Shown: one piece after another, positions 25,628 to 34,780 of the stretch
Layout of the letters: the number at the start of each line of letters is the position of its first letter
Position numbering within the stretch: the stretch's first letter is position 1
Assembly (NCBI RefSeq): GCF_963674635.1
Contig: NZ_OY771475.1
Location: 1,860,001-1,924,000 of the forward strand
Direction of reading: 5' to 3'
DNA: 64,000 nt
DNA from: Breoghania sp.
GTDB lineage: Bacteria; Pseudomonadota; Alphaproteobacteria; Rhizobiales; Stappiaceae
The notes under the pieces: generated by a model
Told to the model about the DNA's origin: nothing
Seen by the model: only the letters and a program-made list of their open reading frames with translations
Databases searched by the model: none
Made by a program: the position numbers and the translations under genes

Positions 25628-26380
25628 TCAGCGCTTCCAGTTGCGCCAGTGCATGGCGCGGAAGTCCCAGGGCGACACCTTGCCGTCCCCGTCCTTGTCC
25701 GCAGCCTCAAAACGGGCGCGGGCGTTGGACAGGAATGTCTCCTTGGAAACCTTGCCGGTTCCCTCCGTGTCCATGGCCGCGAAGCGATCGGCCTTGGCTG
25801 TCTGACGGGCATTCTGGCGCGCCTGATTGAAGCCGCGCTGCGGCCCCATCCGCACCGCCATGAACTCTTCCTTGGTGATGAAGCCATCGTCATCGGCATC
25901 CATCGCAGCGAAGACGTTCTCGGCATTGGCCGCCGCTTCGTCTGCGGAGATCACGCCGTCATTGTTCTCGTCGATAACCGTGAAGCGGGCCATCATGCCG
26001 GGGCCCTGTCCCATGCCGGGGCGCATTCCACGTCCCATTCCGGCGTTCGGCCCCATGGCGGGCCCCATGTTCGGGCCCATACCCCAGTACGGACCGTAGC
26101 CGTAGCCGGGCATCATGCTCCAGTAGCCATATCCGGGCATTATGCCCTGGCCCTGCCCCTGAGCCTGAGCCTGAACCTGCCCCTGTTTCACCTCTCCGGC
26201 GTCATCGGCATCTTGCTGTCTGCCGGAGGCCATTCCCTGACCATTTCCCGGCCCCATGCCCCAACCCTGTCCGTAGCCAGGGCCATATCCCATTCCCCAG
26301 CCGCAAGGCTGGGCCTGAACTGCTCCGGCAAACACTATTGCCGCGAGCCCGGACAGAAGCATCACTCTGTGCGTTCTCAT
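25628..26380 (-). CDS. Exported EF-hand protein with Gly/Met-rich segment
   Basis: This 250-residue protein starts at ATG 26380. A signal peptide ends near VQAQP, and a segment of about 105 residues rich in Gly, Met, Pro and Tyr follows (about 25-130, with MGPGNGQGM, QAQAQGQGQG and MGPAMGPNAGMGRGM). Then come four EF-hand-like loops: DENNDGVISADE, DADDDGFITKEE, DTEGTGKVSKET and DKDGDGKVSPWD. The first, second and fourth fit the calcium consensus well; the third has Gly and Thr in metal positions and may not bind. It probably acts in the periplasm or envelope as a calcium-dependent binding or buffering protein. It is divergent from meaB. Confidence 0.8.
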   Translation of the reverse strand: MRTHRVMLLSGLAAIVFAGAVQAQPCGWGMGYGPGYGQGWGMGPGNGQGMASGRQQDADDAGEVKQGQVQAQAQGQGQGIMPGYGYWSMMPGYGYGPYWGMGPNMGPAMGPNAGMGRGMRPGMGQGPGMMARFTVIDENNDGVISADEAAANAENVFAAMDADDDGFITKEEFMAVRMGPQRGFNQARQNARQTAKADRFAAMDTEGTGKVSKETFLSNARARFEAADKDGDGKVSPWDFRAMHWRNWKR

Positions 26381-26568
26381 GGTACCAACCTGCCTTATCT
26401 TTCTATGCCCCCCGGCACCACCCCTTGCGTAACATTGGAGTTGTCGCGTGCCAATGACATTGAGATACCTCAATCATCTCCAGTAGAGAAGCGCCAAGAC
26501 CATGACGACCCTGCACCGACCTTCGCGGGGCAGGTGACGGAATCGCGTGTTTGCGCTACGCAGGAAGC

Positions 26569-27561
26569 ATGAAGAAAGAATCTCACGACGCTCTCGTGCG
26601 GGATCTCGCCGATGGCATCATATCCGGCAGCCGCGCCAAGCTGGCGCGCGCGATCACGCTCGTGGAATCGAAGAAGCTCGCCCATCGCCGTCAGGCGGAG
26701 GCCCTCCTGCAGGAAATCCTGCCTTTCACCGGCAAGGCCCATCGCGTCGGCATAACCGGCGTTCCCGGCGTCGGAAAATCGACCACCATCGACACGCTCG
26801 GCTCCAACCTGACAGGCGCCGGGCACAAGGTCGCCGTTCTGGCCGTTGATCCCTCGTCCACAGTCACAGGCGGCTCCATACTCGGGGACAAGACACGCAT
26901 GGCGCGCCTTGCCGTCGATCGCAACGCCTTCATCCGTCCCTCGCCGTCCTCGGGCACACTGGGCGGTGTGGCGGCGCGCACGCGCGAGACCATGCTGTTG
27001 TGCGAGGCCGCAGGGTTTGACGTCATCCTCGTGGAGACGGTCGGTATCGGGCAATCGGAGACGACGGTCGCCCAGATGGTCGATTTTTTCCTCGTGCTGA
27101 TGTTGCCGGGGGCCGGAGACGAGTTGCAGGGCATCAAGAAGGGGGTTTTGGAAATCGCCGACATGATCGCTGTCAACAAGGCCGACGGCGAAGGGGTCGA
27201 ACGCGCAAAGGCCGCCGCCAGCGAGTATCGCGCCGCACTTCATATCCTTGCCCCGCGTTCCTCTGTCTGGTCACCGCCGGTCGTCACGATCTCCGGGCTT
27301 TCCAATGAAGGCCTCGACACGTTGTGGAGCCAGATCGAGACACACCGCAAGCGAACCGAGCAAAGCGGCGAGTTCGAAGACACGCGCGCGCGTCAACAGG
27401 TCTCGTGGCTATGGGCGATGCTGGAGACACGGTTGATGGAGGCCATGAAAACCAATCCGACCGTGGCCGCCATGTTGCCGGAGCTTGAACAGGCCGTGCG
27501 CAAGGGAGACGTCGCCGTTTCCGCCGCCGTGGGTCGGATCGCGGAAGCAATGGGGATCTGA
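26569..27561 (+). CDS. meaB: MeaB GTPase, methylmalonyl-CoA mutase chaperone
   Basis: This 330-residue protein starts at ATG 26569 behind CAGGAAGC. The P-loop GVPGVGKST (residues 64-72) lies after an N-terminal helical arm. SSTVTGGSILGDKTRM, VETVGIGQSET (G3-like), NKADGEG and the C-terminal dimer arm complete the MeaB pattern. MeaB controls loading and protection of the adenosylcobalamin cofactor in methylmalonyl-CoA mutase, which is encoded at 60.5-64 kb in this window. It is followed after 3 bases by pyroglutamyl peptidase, likely in one operon. Confidence 0.95.
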   Translation: MKKESHDALVRDLADGIISGSRAKLARAITLVESKKLAHRRQAEALLQEILPFTGKAHRVGITGVPGVGKSTTIDTLGSNLTGAGHKVAVLAVDPSSTVTGGSILGDKTRMARLAVDRNAFIRPSPSSGTLGGVAARTRETMLLCEAAGFDVILVETVGIGQSETTVAQMVDFFLVLMLPGAGDELQGIKKGVLEIADMIAVNKADGEGVERAKAAASEYRAALHILAPRSSVWSPPVVTISGLSNEGLDTLWSQIETHRKRTEQSGEFEDTRARQQVSWLWAMLETRLMEAMKTNPTVAAMLPELEQAVRKGDVAVSAAVGRIAEAMGI

Positions 27562-27564
27562 ACC

Positions 27565-28179
27565 ATGGCACGGACACTGCTCGTCACCGGCTTCGGCTCC
27601 TTTCCCGGCGTCAGCGCCAATCCCAGTGAGGCGGTGATCCGACGGCTTGCGGAGACGCCGCCCCAACTGCCCGAAGGCATGCGCAGCGCCTTCGCGGTGT
27701 TGCCGGTCACGTGGACGATGCTGGAGGAAACGCTGCCGGAGCTTTGTGAACGCCACGCACCGGCCGCCGTCCTGCATTTCGGTGTGGCCAGCAAGCGGCG
27801 GATGATTTGCGTGGAGGCTCGGGCCCGCAACCGCGCGAGCATCGACCGGCCCGACGCTTCCGGCCAGCATCGTCTTGACCCGATGCTGGACAGGAACGGC
27901 CCCGCTGCCCGCCCCTCGACACTCTCGTCCGCCCGGCTGATCGCCGCGATCCGGGCATCCGGTGTGGCCGCGCGCCGTTCCGACGATGCGGGGGATTATT
28001 TGTGCAACGCCACCTTGTGGCGCAGTCTCATCGCGGGGTTTCCCGCGTCCTTCATCCATCTGCCCAACGCGGATACGCCAGGCGGGCCGGATGTGGCAGA
28101 TCTTGAAAGGGCAGCGCGCGCGGCGATTACGGCTGTTGCGGAAGGGATCGGGGCCAAAGAAGGTGGCCTGACGCGTTGA
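27565..28179 (+). CDS. pcp: Pyroglutamyl-peptidase I (family C15)
   Basis: This 204-residue protein removes N-terminal pyroglutamate from peptides. The triad is visible: Glu84 in ICVEARARN, Cys147 in GDYLCNATLW, and His165 in FIHLPNAD. The N-terminal LLVTGFGSFPGVSANPSE also fits. It starts 3 bases after meaB and ends 4 bases before the stop of the convergent diguanylate cyclase. The pairing with meaB seems a matter of operon structure; no functional link is known. Confidence 0.9.
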   Translation: MARTLLVTGFGSFPGVSANPSEAVIRRLAETPPQLPEGMRSAFAVLPVTWTMLEETLPELCERHAPAAVLHFGVASKRRMICVEARARNRASIDRPDASGQHRLDPMLDRNGPAARPSTLSSARLIAAIRASGVAARRSDDAGDYLCNATLWRSLIAGFPASFIHLPNADTPGGPDVADLERAARAAITAVAEGIGAKEGGLTR

Positions 28180-28182
28180 GGC

Positions 28183-29595
28183 TCAGGCGCTCTTGCGCCA
28201 TGTGAGATCCGGCTTCGCAAGCTCCACACGATTGCGGCCATAGCTCTTGGCGGCATAGAGCGCCTCGTCGCCACGCGCGAGGATTTCTCCTTGCGACCGT
28301 CCGCAGGCCGGGAAGGTTGCCACGCCTGCGCTGATCGTGACGGAAAACGCACTGCCCTCATTGTCGAAAAGGGCCATGCGCGCCACAGCCTCGCGCAGGC
28401 GTTCGGCCACACTCATCCCGATGCTGTCGCCCTGGCCCGGCAGACAGATCACGAATTCCTCGCCTCCGAGGCGGGCGGAAAAATCGCCCGCGCGCAGGCA
28501 ATTGTGGATGGTATCGGCCAGCGCCACCAACACCTGATCGCCCACCGCATGGCCGTAGGTGTCGTTGATCGTCTTGAAATGATCGACGTCGACCATGATG
28601 ACGGCCATCTCTTGGCCTGCGGCCTCCAGCTTGCGCAGGTGTTGCGCAAGGCGCGGATCGAACCCGCGGCGATTGAGCATGCCCGTCAACGGATCGCGCT
28701 CGGTGAGTTGCGAAAGATCGGCATGGGTGCGCTCGATGTTCGCCGCCATCTCGTTGAAAGCGTCGGCAAGCGCGCCGATCTCGTCGTTGCGTGAAATCGA
28801 CGTGCGCGCGGAATAATCACCGCGTCGAAAGCGGGTGATCGCTTCCACGATGCCGTTCACCGGATCGACCACGTAGCGCGCCAGACGCAGGTTCACCAAC
28901 ATGATGAAGATGATCGCAGTCAGGCCGAGCGTGAAGGTCAACACGAAGATCCGGCTGTTTGTGACCTGGCCCTGCACGAGACGTGTCCCGACATCCCCGG
29001 AAAGGGCGTCGGTGATCGCCTCGATTTCTTCGGTCAGCAAGGCGACGTTGCTATCGAAACTGCGCGCCAGCCTGCTGGCAGATGTCAGGGCCGCGGGGTC
29101 GAAGTCGATTGTGGCAAGGCGCAAGGGAGCGGGAACGGACGCGACGCCATCGGGCGCGACATGCACGAGCGACGAAGCCTGAAGCCGTACGACGTCCCAG
29201 CGCTCCTTGATGTGGCGCACCTTTTCGCGCAAGGTCGGCCACTCACCGAGCACATCGGGCAGCCTGTCGAAGTTCGCTTGCACATCCGCGAGAGCCAGCT
29301 TCAGGCTGCGAACCCGTGTTTCGGCGGCTTTCACATTGGCACCTTGAACCAGATCCGGCTCATCCGCTTGGTGCATATGCGTTCGCACCTGCAGCGCGGC
29401 GTGCAACACCGAAACTTCCAGATCGCGCATCGTGTTCGTGGCAAGGACGTAGTAGGGAATCTTGGCGACCTCCCGACTGATCGGCAGGAACCCCCACAAG
29501 GCGTTGCACAGAAACAGAATCAAGAGCGGCACGACCACCGCAGCGCTCGCGATCGCAAAGCTGCGTCTCAAATTCCCTGTAATTGACCCGTGCAC
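28183..29595 (-). CDS. Membrane diguanylate cyclase (HAMP-GGDEF)
   Basis: This 470-residue protein begins at GTG 29595 with a membrane segment (about residues 14-34). A long periplasmic helical domain follows (about 35-210), then a second membrane segment (215-236), a HAMP domain (240-290) and a GGDEF domain (300-465). The GGDEF signature reads RLGGEEF, an active form, and DVDHFKTINDTYGHAVGDQV is the substrate half-site. An RxxD inhibitory site is not evident just before it. It makes c-di-GMP in response to an unknown external signal. The nearest potential effector is the PilZ protein at 12.6 kb. Confidence 0.9.
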   Translation of the reverse strand: MHGSITGNLRRSFAIASAAVVVPLLILFLCNALWGFLPISREVAKIPYYVLATNTMRDLEVSVLHAALQVRTHMHQADEPDLVQGANVKAAETRVRSLKLALADVQANFDRLPDVLGEWPTLREKVRHIKERWDVVRLQASSLVHVAPDGVASVPAPLRLATIDFDPAALTSASRLARSFDSNVALLTEEIEAITDALSGDVGTRLVQGQVTNSRIFVLTFTLGLTAIIFIMLVNLRLARYVVDPVNGIVEAITRFRRGDYSARTSISRNDEIGALADAFNEMAANIERTHADLSQLTERDPLTGMLNRRGFDPRLAQHLRKLEAAGQEMAVIMVDVDHFKTINDTYGHAVGDQVLVALADTIHNCLRAGDFSARLGGEEFVICLPGQGDSIGMSVAERLREAVARMALFDNEGSAFSVTISAGVATFPACGRSQGEILARGDEALYAAKSYGRNRVELAKPDLTWRKSA

Positions 29596-29880
29596 CAGAG
29601 GCTGACCTTCTTTCCCGAACCGGACGGATCTTGATCATCCGAAGTATCCGGTATGCGCCTGCGACTTCTAAAGGCGCATGAACGGCTTGTGTAAAATTGC
29701 AAGCAATGCGGGATTAGCCTGCAGCCGGTCGCGCGGAAGCTGTAGATTTCCGGTCTTGCGCAGCACGCATCGCTGGTGTGAGGGACGATTGCGCGCGCCT
29801 GCGCCGGTGTCGCTGCCCGGCCTTGCCCGGACGACCATTGCCCCTTGTCATCTCAGGGTCGCAGGATTACCTGACACGAC

Positions 29881-31962
29881 ATGAGCACAACCACGCCCCC
29901 CCGCGCGATGAAGCGCACCGCCACCGCCGTTCACCACGGCATCACCAAAACCGACGACTACGCATGGCTGCGAGCCGACAACTGGCAGGAGGTGATGCGC
30001 GATCCGAGCGTGCTCGATCCCGAAATCCGCGCCTATCTGGAGGCGGAGAACGCGCATACCGATGCCGCCATGGCCGATACCAAGGCGTTGCAGAACACGC
30101 TGTTCGAAGAGCTGAAGGGCCGGATCAAGCAGGACGATTCCTCCGTGCCCTCGCCCGATGGCCCCTATGCCTATGCGACCCGCTTTGAGGAAGGCGCGCA
30201 GCACCCGAAAGTCGTGCGCACGCCGCGTGATGGCGGTCCGGAGACCGTTCTCATCGACGCCAATGCAATGGCCGAGGGAAAGGCCTATTTCCGCCTGGCC
30301 GGCGTTGATCATTCCCCCGATCACAAGCTGATCGCCTGGACTTGCGACGAGGCAGGCTCGGAGTTCTTCACGCTGCATGTGCGCGATGCGGAGACAGGCG
30401 AGGATCTCGCCGACGAAATCCCGCAGACAAGCGGCGGATCTGTGTGGGCCAATGACGGGCGTACGCTCTTCTATGTCTGGCTCGATGACAATCACCGCCC
30501 CTGCAAGGTCTTCCGCCACGTGGTCGGCGAGCCGCATGAGAGCGATGTCTGCATCTATGAGGAGAAGGATCCGGGCTTCTTCGTCTCCGTGGGCAAGACC
30601 CAGTCGGGCAAGTACATCGCCATCGACATCCACGATCACGAGACCTCGGAAGTCCGGCTGATCGATGCGGATGCCCCGACGTCGGCGCCTGTGCTGATCG
30701 CACCGCGCGAAACCGCGCAGGAATATTCCGTGGAGCACCGCGGCGCGCTTTTCTATCTGCTCACCAATGCGGGCGGGGCGGAAGACTTCAAGATCGTCAC
30801 CGCCCCCGTCGATGCGCCGGGCCGCGAGAACTGGGAGGATCTGGTTGCGCACAAGCCGGGGCGGCTGATCCTGTCGCTGACGCTTTACGAGGATTACATG
30901 GTGCGGCTTGAGCGCGAGAACTCGCTGCCGCGCATCGTGATCCGCCGCATTGCCGACAATCTGGAACACGAGATCGCCTTTGCGGAGGAAGCCTATTCGC
31001 TGGGGGCGGGCGACGGCTACGAGTTCGACACCCACACCCTGCGTTTCTCCTATTCCTCGATGACGACGCCGACGCGGATTTTCGATTATGACATGGGGAC
31101 GCGCGAGCGGACCCTGCGCAAGGAACAGGAAGTCCCCTCCGGCCACGATCCGGACGCTTATGTCACCCGCCGCATCATGGCGCCCGCCCCGGACGGCGAG
31201 CGTGTGCCGGTGACGCTTCTTTATGCCAAGTCCACGCCGCTTGACGGGTCCGCACCGTGCCTGCTCTACGGCTACGGGTCCTATGGCATTTCCATTCCGG
31301 CGAGCTTTTCCACCAATGCCCTTTCGCTGGTGGAGCGCGGCTTTGTCTATGCGGTGGCGCATATTCGCGGCGGCAAGGACAAGGGCTTTGCCTGGTATGC
31401 CAAGGGTCGGCGCGAGCACAAGCTCAACACCTTCACCGATTTCATCGCGGCCGGCGAACATCTGGCACGTGAAGGCTTCACGACGCGCGGCAAGATCATC
31501 GCCCAGGGTGGGTCAGCAGGCGGGATGCTCATGGGCGTCGTCGCCAACCGGGCGCCGGATCTCTTCTCCGGGATCATCGCGGAAGTGCCCTTCGTGGACG
31601 TGCTCACCACGATGCTGGACGACACGCTGCCGCTCACTCCGCCGGAATGGCCGGAATGGGGAAACCCGATCACCGACGAGGCAGCCTATCGCACGATCGC
31701 GGGCTATTCGCCGATCGACAATGTCATCGCGCAGCACTACCCCGCCATCCTCGCCGTAGGCGGCCTGACCGACCCGCGCGTGACCTACTGGGAACCCGCC
31801 AAGTGGGTCGCCAAGCTTCGCGAGTTGAAGCATGACGACAATCTTCTGCTTCTCAAAACCAACATGGATGCGGGGCACGGCGGCGCATCGGGCCGCTTCG
31901 ACCGGCTGAAGGAAGTCGCCTTCAACTGGGCCTTCGCACTGAAGGTTGCGGGCAAGGCCTGA
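29881..31962 (+). CDS. ptrB: Oligopeptidase B-like S9 family peptidase
   Basis: This 693-residue protein has an N-terminal beta-propeller part (about 70-390) and a C-terminal alpha/beta hydrolase domain. The nucleophile is Ser in IAQGGSAGGMLMG; the Asp lies in the PAILAVGGLTDPRVTYWEPAKW region, and the His in MDAGHGGASGRFD. GGKDKGFAWYAKGRREHKLNTFTDF is typical of oligopeptidase B, which cuts short peptides after Lys or Arg in the cytoplasm. There is no signal peptide. ATG 29881 follows a region of 285 bases between it and the divergent diguanylate cyclase. A bidirectional terminator follows. Confidence 0.92.
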   Translation: MSTTTPPRAMKRTATAVHHGITKTDDYAWLRADNWQEVMRDPSVLDPEIRAYLEAENAHTDAAMADTKALQNTLFEELKGRIKQDDSSVPSPDGPYAYATRFEEGAQHPKVVRTPRDGGPETVLIDANAMAEGKAYFRLAGVDHSPDHKLIAWTCDEAGSEFFTLHVRDAETGEDLADEIPQTSGGSVWANDGRTLFYVWLDDNHRPCKVFRHVVGEPHESDVCIYEEKDPGFFVSVGKTQSGKYIAIDIHDHETSEVRLIDADAPTSAPVLIAPRETAQEYSVEHRGALFYLLTNAGGAEDFKIVTAPVDAPGRENWEDLVAHKPGRLILSLTLYEDYMVRLERENSLPRIVIRRIADNLEHEIAFAEEAYSLGAGDGYEFDTHTLRFSYSSMTTPTRIFDYDMGTRERTLRKEQEVPSGHDPDAYVTRRIMAPAPDGERVPVTLLYAKSTPLDGSAPCLLYGYGSYGISIPASFSTNALSLVERGFVYAVAHIRGGKDKGFAWYAKGRREHKLNTFTDFIAAGEHLAREGFTTRGKIIAQGGSAGGMLMGVVANRAPDLFSGIIAEVPFVDVLTTMLDDTLPLTPPEWPEWGNPITDEAAYRTIAGYSPIDNVIAQHYPAILAVGGLTDPRVTYWEPAKWVAKLRELKHDDNLLLLKTNMDAGHGGASGRFDRLKEVAFNWAFALKVAGKA

Positions 31963-32000
31963 TCCCCGGCAAAGCCTGACACAGGCGCATGATGCGAACA

Positions 32001-32040
32001 AAAAAGGCCGCAGCCTCAACCGGGCTGCGGCCTTTTCTTT
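32001..32040. terminator. Bidirectional intrinsic terminator
   Basis: AAGGCCGCAGCC and GGCTGCGGCCTT form a 12-bp perfect stem, A-rich on the left and T-rich on the right. It serves ptrB and the convergent L,D-transpeptidase-like gene. Confidence 0.9.
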
Positions 32041-32060
32041 TCTCGGCGAACCGGGATCGC

Positions 32061-33332
32061 CTAGAGCATCGCCACGTAGGTCGGCAGATCCGACATGTCC
32101 GGCACGACGATCATGCGTTTGACCTTGCCTGCCTTGAAGGCCTTGAGGAAGCGGTCGTAGTGCTTGAAGGCCACACAACCACTGGAACCGTTCGTGCCGC
32201 GCAGAAGCGGCGTATGGGTCAGGAAGCCGTCGCGACCATGTTGCAGGCTTTGGTCCACCGGCAGCATGCGGATTGCCTCCACCCCGTGAAAACGCGCTTC
32301 ACGCATGCGCAGATTGTAGACATTGGGCGGCGTCGGGCCTCTGCCGCGACGGTTCACGAATTTCGGGTTGTCCTTCATATGCCCCTTGCCGGAATGCGCT
32401 TCCAGCTTCGTGCCGTCGGGCATGTAAACGACCGAGTTGCGAATATCGTAGATCGCCACATCGCTGTGGCGGCTCAGGACGGCGGAGGGATTGTTGCGGA
32501 AGATCTTCTTCAGGCCGCCAAAGCCGGTCCGCTCGTCATCCAGATCGTCGGTGGCTCGCGCATAGGCCAGCACCGCTTGGGGGCTCGACGAAGTCGGGGG
32601 CGCGATTGCGGGCTGCGAAGTCGTGCGCGCTGAAGCGCGGGCGGGAGCGACCGACGCCACACGCACGGGCAGGTCAGGCCGCGGGGTCGGCAACGGGGCC
32701 ACTTCCGGCAACAGATCAGCCACCGTGAGCGCATCATCCGGCGAGCCGGTCTCCGTTTCCACCGCATTGTCCGGGCTGGCGTCGTCAGAGCCGTCCGCCG
32801 ATGTCACGGCGGCGAGGGCCACAGAGGGTTCGGCGGGAACGCCGACAGGGTGGGTGCGCGGGGCGGAAAGCCTGCGTGCCAGAACCCGCTTTGCAAGCTC
32901 CGTGGCAAGCGCGATCTCCTGAGCCGGGGCATTGCCGTCCATGGCGTTCGCCAGCGCGACCTGTGTGCGCAGACGCGCGTCGAGATCGGTGAAGCCCTGC
33001 TCGGAAGGCTCAGGCGGGGTCACTTCCGCTCGCATCGCCTTGATGCGCTTGATGCGCTCGCGGCGCGCCAGTTCAGACGGGTCAACAGGCGCGGACGCCC
33101 GGCCTGCCGCATCGGATGACGCAGTGGCGAAGGCTTGCGCCTGCGTTCCGGCGACGGTGTCTTTGGTTGCCGAGACGAACGTCATCGCGGCACCGGAGAA
33201 AACCAGTGCGAGAGCGACGCCGATAACGGCGATACATGTCATGATGAGCCCGGAGCGTGACGCGCGGGATCGCGTGCCTTGCCTGTCTTCGCGCGGACAG
33301 GAAGTGCCGGACGGCTTCTCACTCGAAATCAT
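32061..33332 (-). CDS. DUF2778/Tlde1-like L,D-transpeptidase family protein
   Basis: This 423-residue protein is taken from ATG 33332; a TTG start at 33386 would add 18 residues. One membrane segment (about residues 30-50) is followed by a long, probably disordered region rich in Ala, Pro and Ser (to about 270). The C-terminal domain (about 290-423) has LEAHSGKGHM (His), NVYNLRMREARFHGVEAIRM and GTNGSSGCVAFKHYDRFL, where the Cys of SSGC is the likely nucleophile. This matches DUF2778/Tlde1-type domains, related to L,D-transpeptidases and known as secreted effectors in some bacteria. Here a tether to the inner membrane suggests a housekeeping role in peptidoglycan. Confidence 0.82.
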   Translation of the reverse strand: MISSEKPSGTSCPREDRQGTRSRASRSGLIMTCIAVIGVALALVFSGAAMTFVSATKDTVAGTQAQAFATASSDAAGRASAPVDPSELARRERIKRIKAMRAEVTPPEPSEQGFTDLDARLRTQVALANAMDGNAPAQEIALATELAKRVLARRLSAPRTHPVGVPAEPSVALAAVTSADGSDDASPDNAVETETGSPDDALTVADLLPEVAPLPTPRPDLPVRVASVAPARASARTTSQPAIAPPTSSSPQAVLAYARATDDLDDERTGFGGLKKIFRNNPSAVLSRHSDVAIYDIRNSVVYMPDGTKLEAHSGKGHMKDNPKFVNRRGRGPTPPNVYNLRMREARFHGVEAIRMLPVDQSLQHGRDGFLTHTPLLRGTNGSSGCVAFKHYDRFLKAFKAGKVKRMIVVPDMSDLPTYVAML

Positions 33333-33652
33333 ATGGATCCAGACTGGTATATCTGGCGGCCCTTCGGCCCCGTTTACTCGGTACAAAACGTCGGGCGGGA
33401 TAACTGGCCTCGCCCGGCGATCGCGGCTGAATGCTGCCTAGACTTTCCGGCATCTTGGTAACCAAGACGTTTACGCGCTTTGTGCGCTGCCGTTTAAAAG
33501 CCTGCCAAAAGTGGCGGTTTTCTGCTCATTTCTGGGCGTGAATCAGATTTGAATGAATTTGCCGGCGGCACACTGTCGCCGCTGACAAGATACCGTCAGC
33601 ACATCTGCTTACCACAATATGACGCAGGGAGAGTTTTGCGGCCGGTCACGCG

Positions 33653-34780
33653 CTACCGTGCGCCGTCCATCAGTTCGAATCGCAACAGCAGGGTGCGCTG
33701 GAGGATGGAGCGGTTGTCATCGGAAACGACCGTCAGCAGGACACGCCCCTGATCGTCGACATCGACCGACAGCCCTTCCATGTTGTCGATCTGATAGGCG
33801 AGATTGGCATCGATCAGCACCTTGCCTTGCAGCCCGTCAGCGCCCTCAAGTGCGCCCGCGTCAAACCGGCGGATGCGCATGCCGACGCCTTGCGAAAGAT
33901 TGAAGCGGCGCTCCAGCAACAGGAGATCGCCATCGGGCAGGAACGCAGCGTCGGTGGCGGCGTAGTTGTCGCTGGCCAAAAGGGTGAACATGCGGGGGGC
34001 GCCGTCCTGCGGAATGATCCAGCCCGGCAGGCGATCATGGCGCTCCCGGTCCAGTTCGCCGATGGCGACCGCCGCCCCCTTCAAAGGTCCCGCCTTCGCG
34101 AAGGCCAGCGATTCAAGCCCCCGGTTCCAGCCCAGATAGCGCCGCGCGTCGGCGGGCAGTTTCAGGGTCTTGCGGTCGGCTGACGAAAGCTCGTCATGAT
34201 AGACGAAGATCCGCGGCGCGCCCTCGAACGACACCAGAAGATCATCGCCGCCATCATCGCGCGGACGCAGGGCGAGGCCTTCGGAATCGGCTTCCGACTT
34301 GCGGATCATCGCATTGCCGTTCTGGTCCAGCATGGGAGCGACCCAGCCGTCGGAAACACCGCTCAGCATGCCATCCCCATCGATCTTGAGATCGAAACCG
34401 AACCATAATCCGTTATCCGATATGGCGATCACCCGCCTGCCCGCATCCAGTCCCTCTATGGCTGAGATCCCGCCCATATGCGGATTGGGCGAATAGAGAA
34501 CCCCGCCGCCGCGCCATTCCAGCACGCCAAACCGCGTCTGGGCGCGCTCGCCAATCCGAAAGGAGGGAAGCGGCTGGAAGGTGAGCTGAAGGTCGTGATG
34601 GCCAGGCGCGAGCGATCTGCGATCCGATGCCGGGCCGGACTGGTCGCCCCCTTGCGTCTGCGCCGTCGCCTGATCGCTGAAACTGCTCGCGGCGATAAAC
34701 AGAACGGTGCCCGCAAAGGCCATTGTTGCGCGCGCGAGGATGCGCGGGCGGGACATCCTGTTCCCGCCCTGTCCGCTCAT
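33653..34780 (-). CDS. Esterase-like/phytase-like secreted protein
   Basis: This 375-residue protein has a signal peptide (about residues 10-40, ending at QATAQT) and a phytase-like beta-propeller with GGISAIEGLDAGRRVIAISDNGLWF, KSEADSEGLALRP, NRGLESLAFAK and the C-terminal DNMEGLSVDVDDQGRVLLTVVSDDN. These repeated phrases are typical of the esterase-like activity of phytase family; no true HAP phytase motif is present. The gene starts in the 4-base overlap with the end of cobT (ATGA), so it is translationally coupled to it. Proteins of this family commonly follow cobT in the order; the reason is not known. Confidence 0.82.
   Translation of the reverse strand: MSGQGGNRMSRPRILARATMAFAGTVLFIAASSFSDQATAQTQGGDQSGPASDRRSLAPGHHDLQLTFQPLPSFRIGERAQTRFGVLEWRGGGVLYSPNPHMGGISAIEGLDAGRRVIAISDNGLWFGFDLKIDGDGMLSGVSDGWVAPMLDQNGNAMIRKSEADSEGLALRPRDDGGDDLLVSFEGAPRIFVYHDELSSADRKTLKLPADARRYLGWNRGLESLAFAKAGPLKGAAVAIGELDRERHDRLPGWIIPQDGAPRMFTLLASDNYAATDAAFLPDGDLLLLERRFNLSQGVGMRIRRFDAGALEGADGLQGKVLIDANLAYQIDNMEGLSVDVDDQGRVLLTVVSDDNRSILQRTLLLRFELMDGAR

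Noticed and set aside
29848..31461. Minus-strand frame of about 540 codons opposite oligopeptidase B
   Set aside because: It is antisense to a clear peptidase gene and has no motif of its own.
32061..33332. Toxic effector with immunity gene (Tlde1 type)
   Set aside because: The protein has a membrane anchor and long linker, no immunity gene is adjacent, and similar proteins are general in this order.
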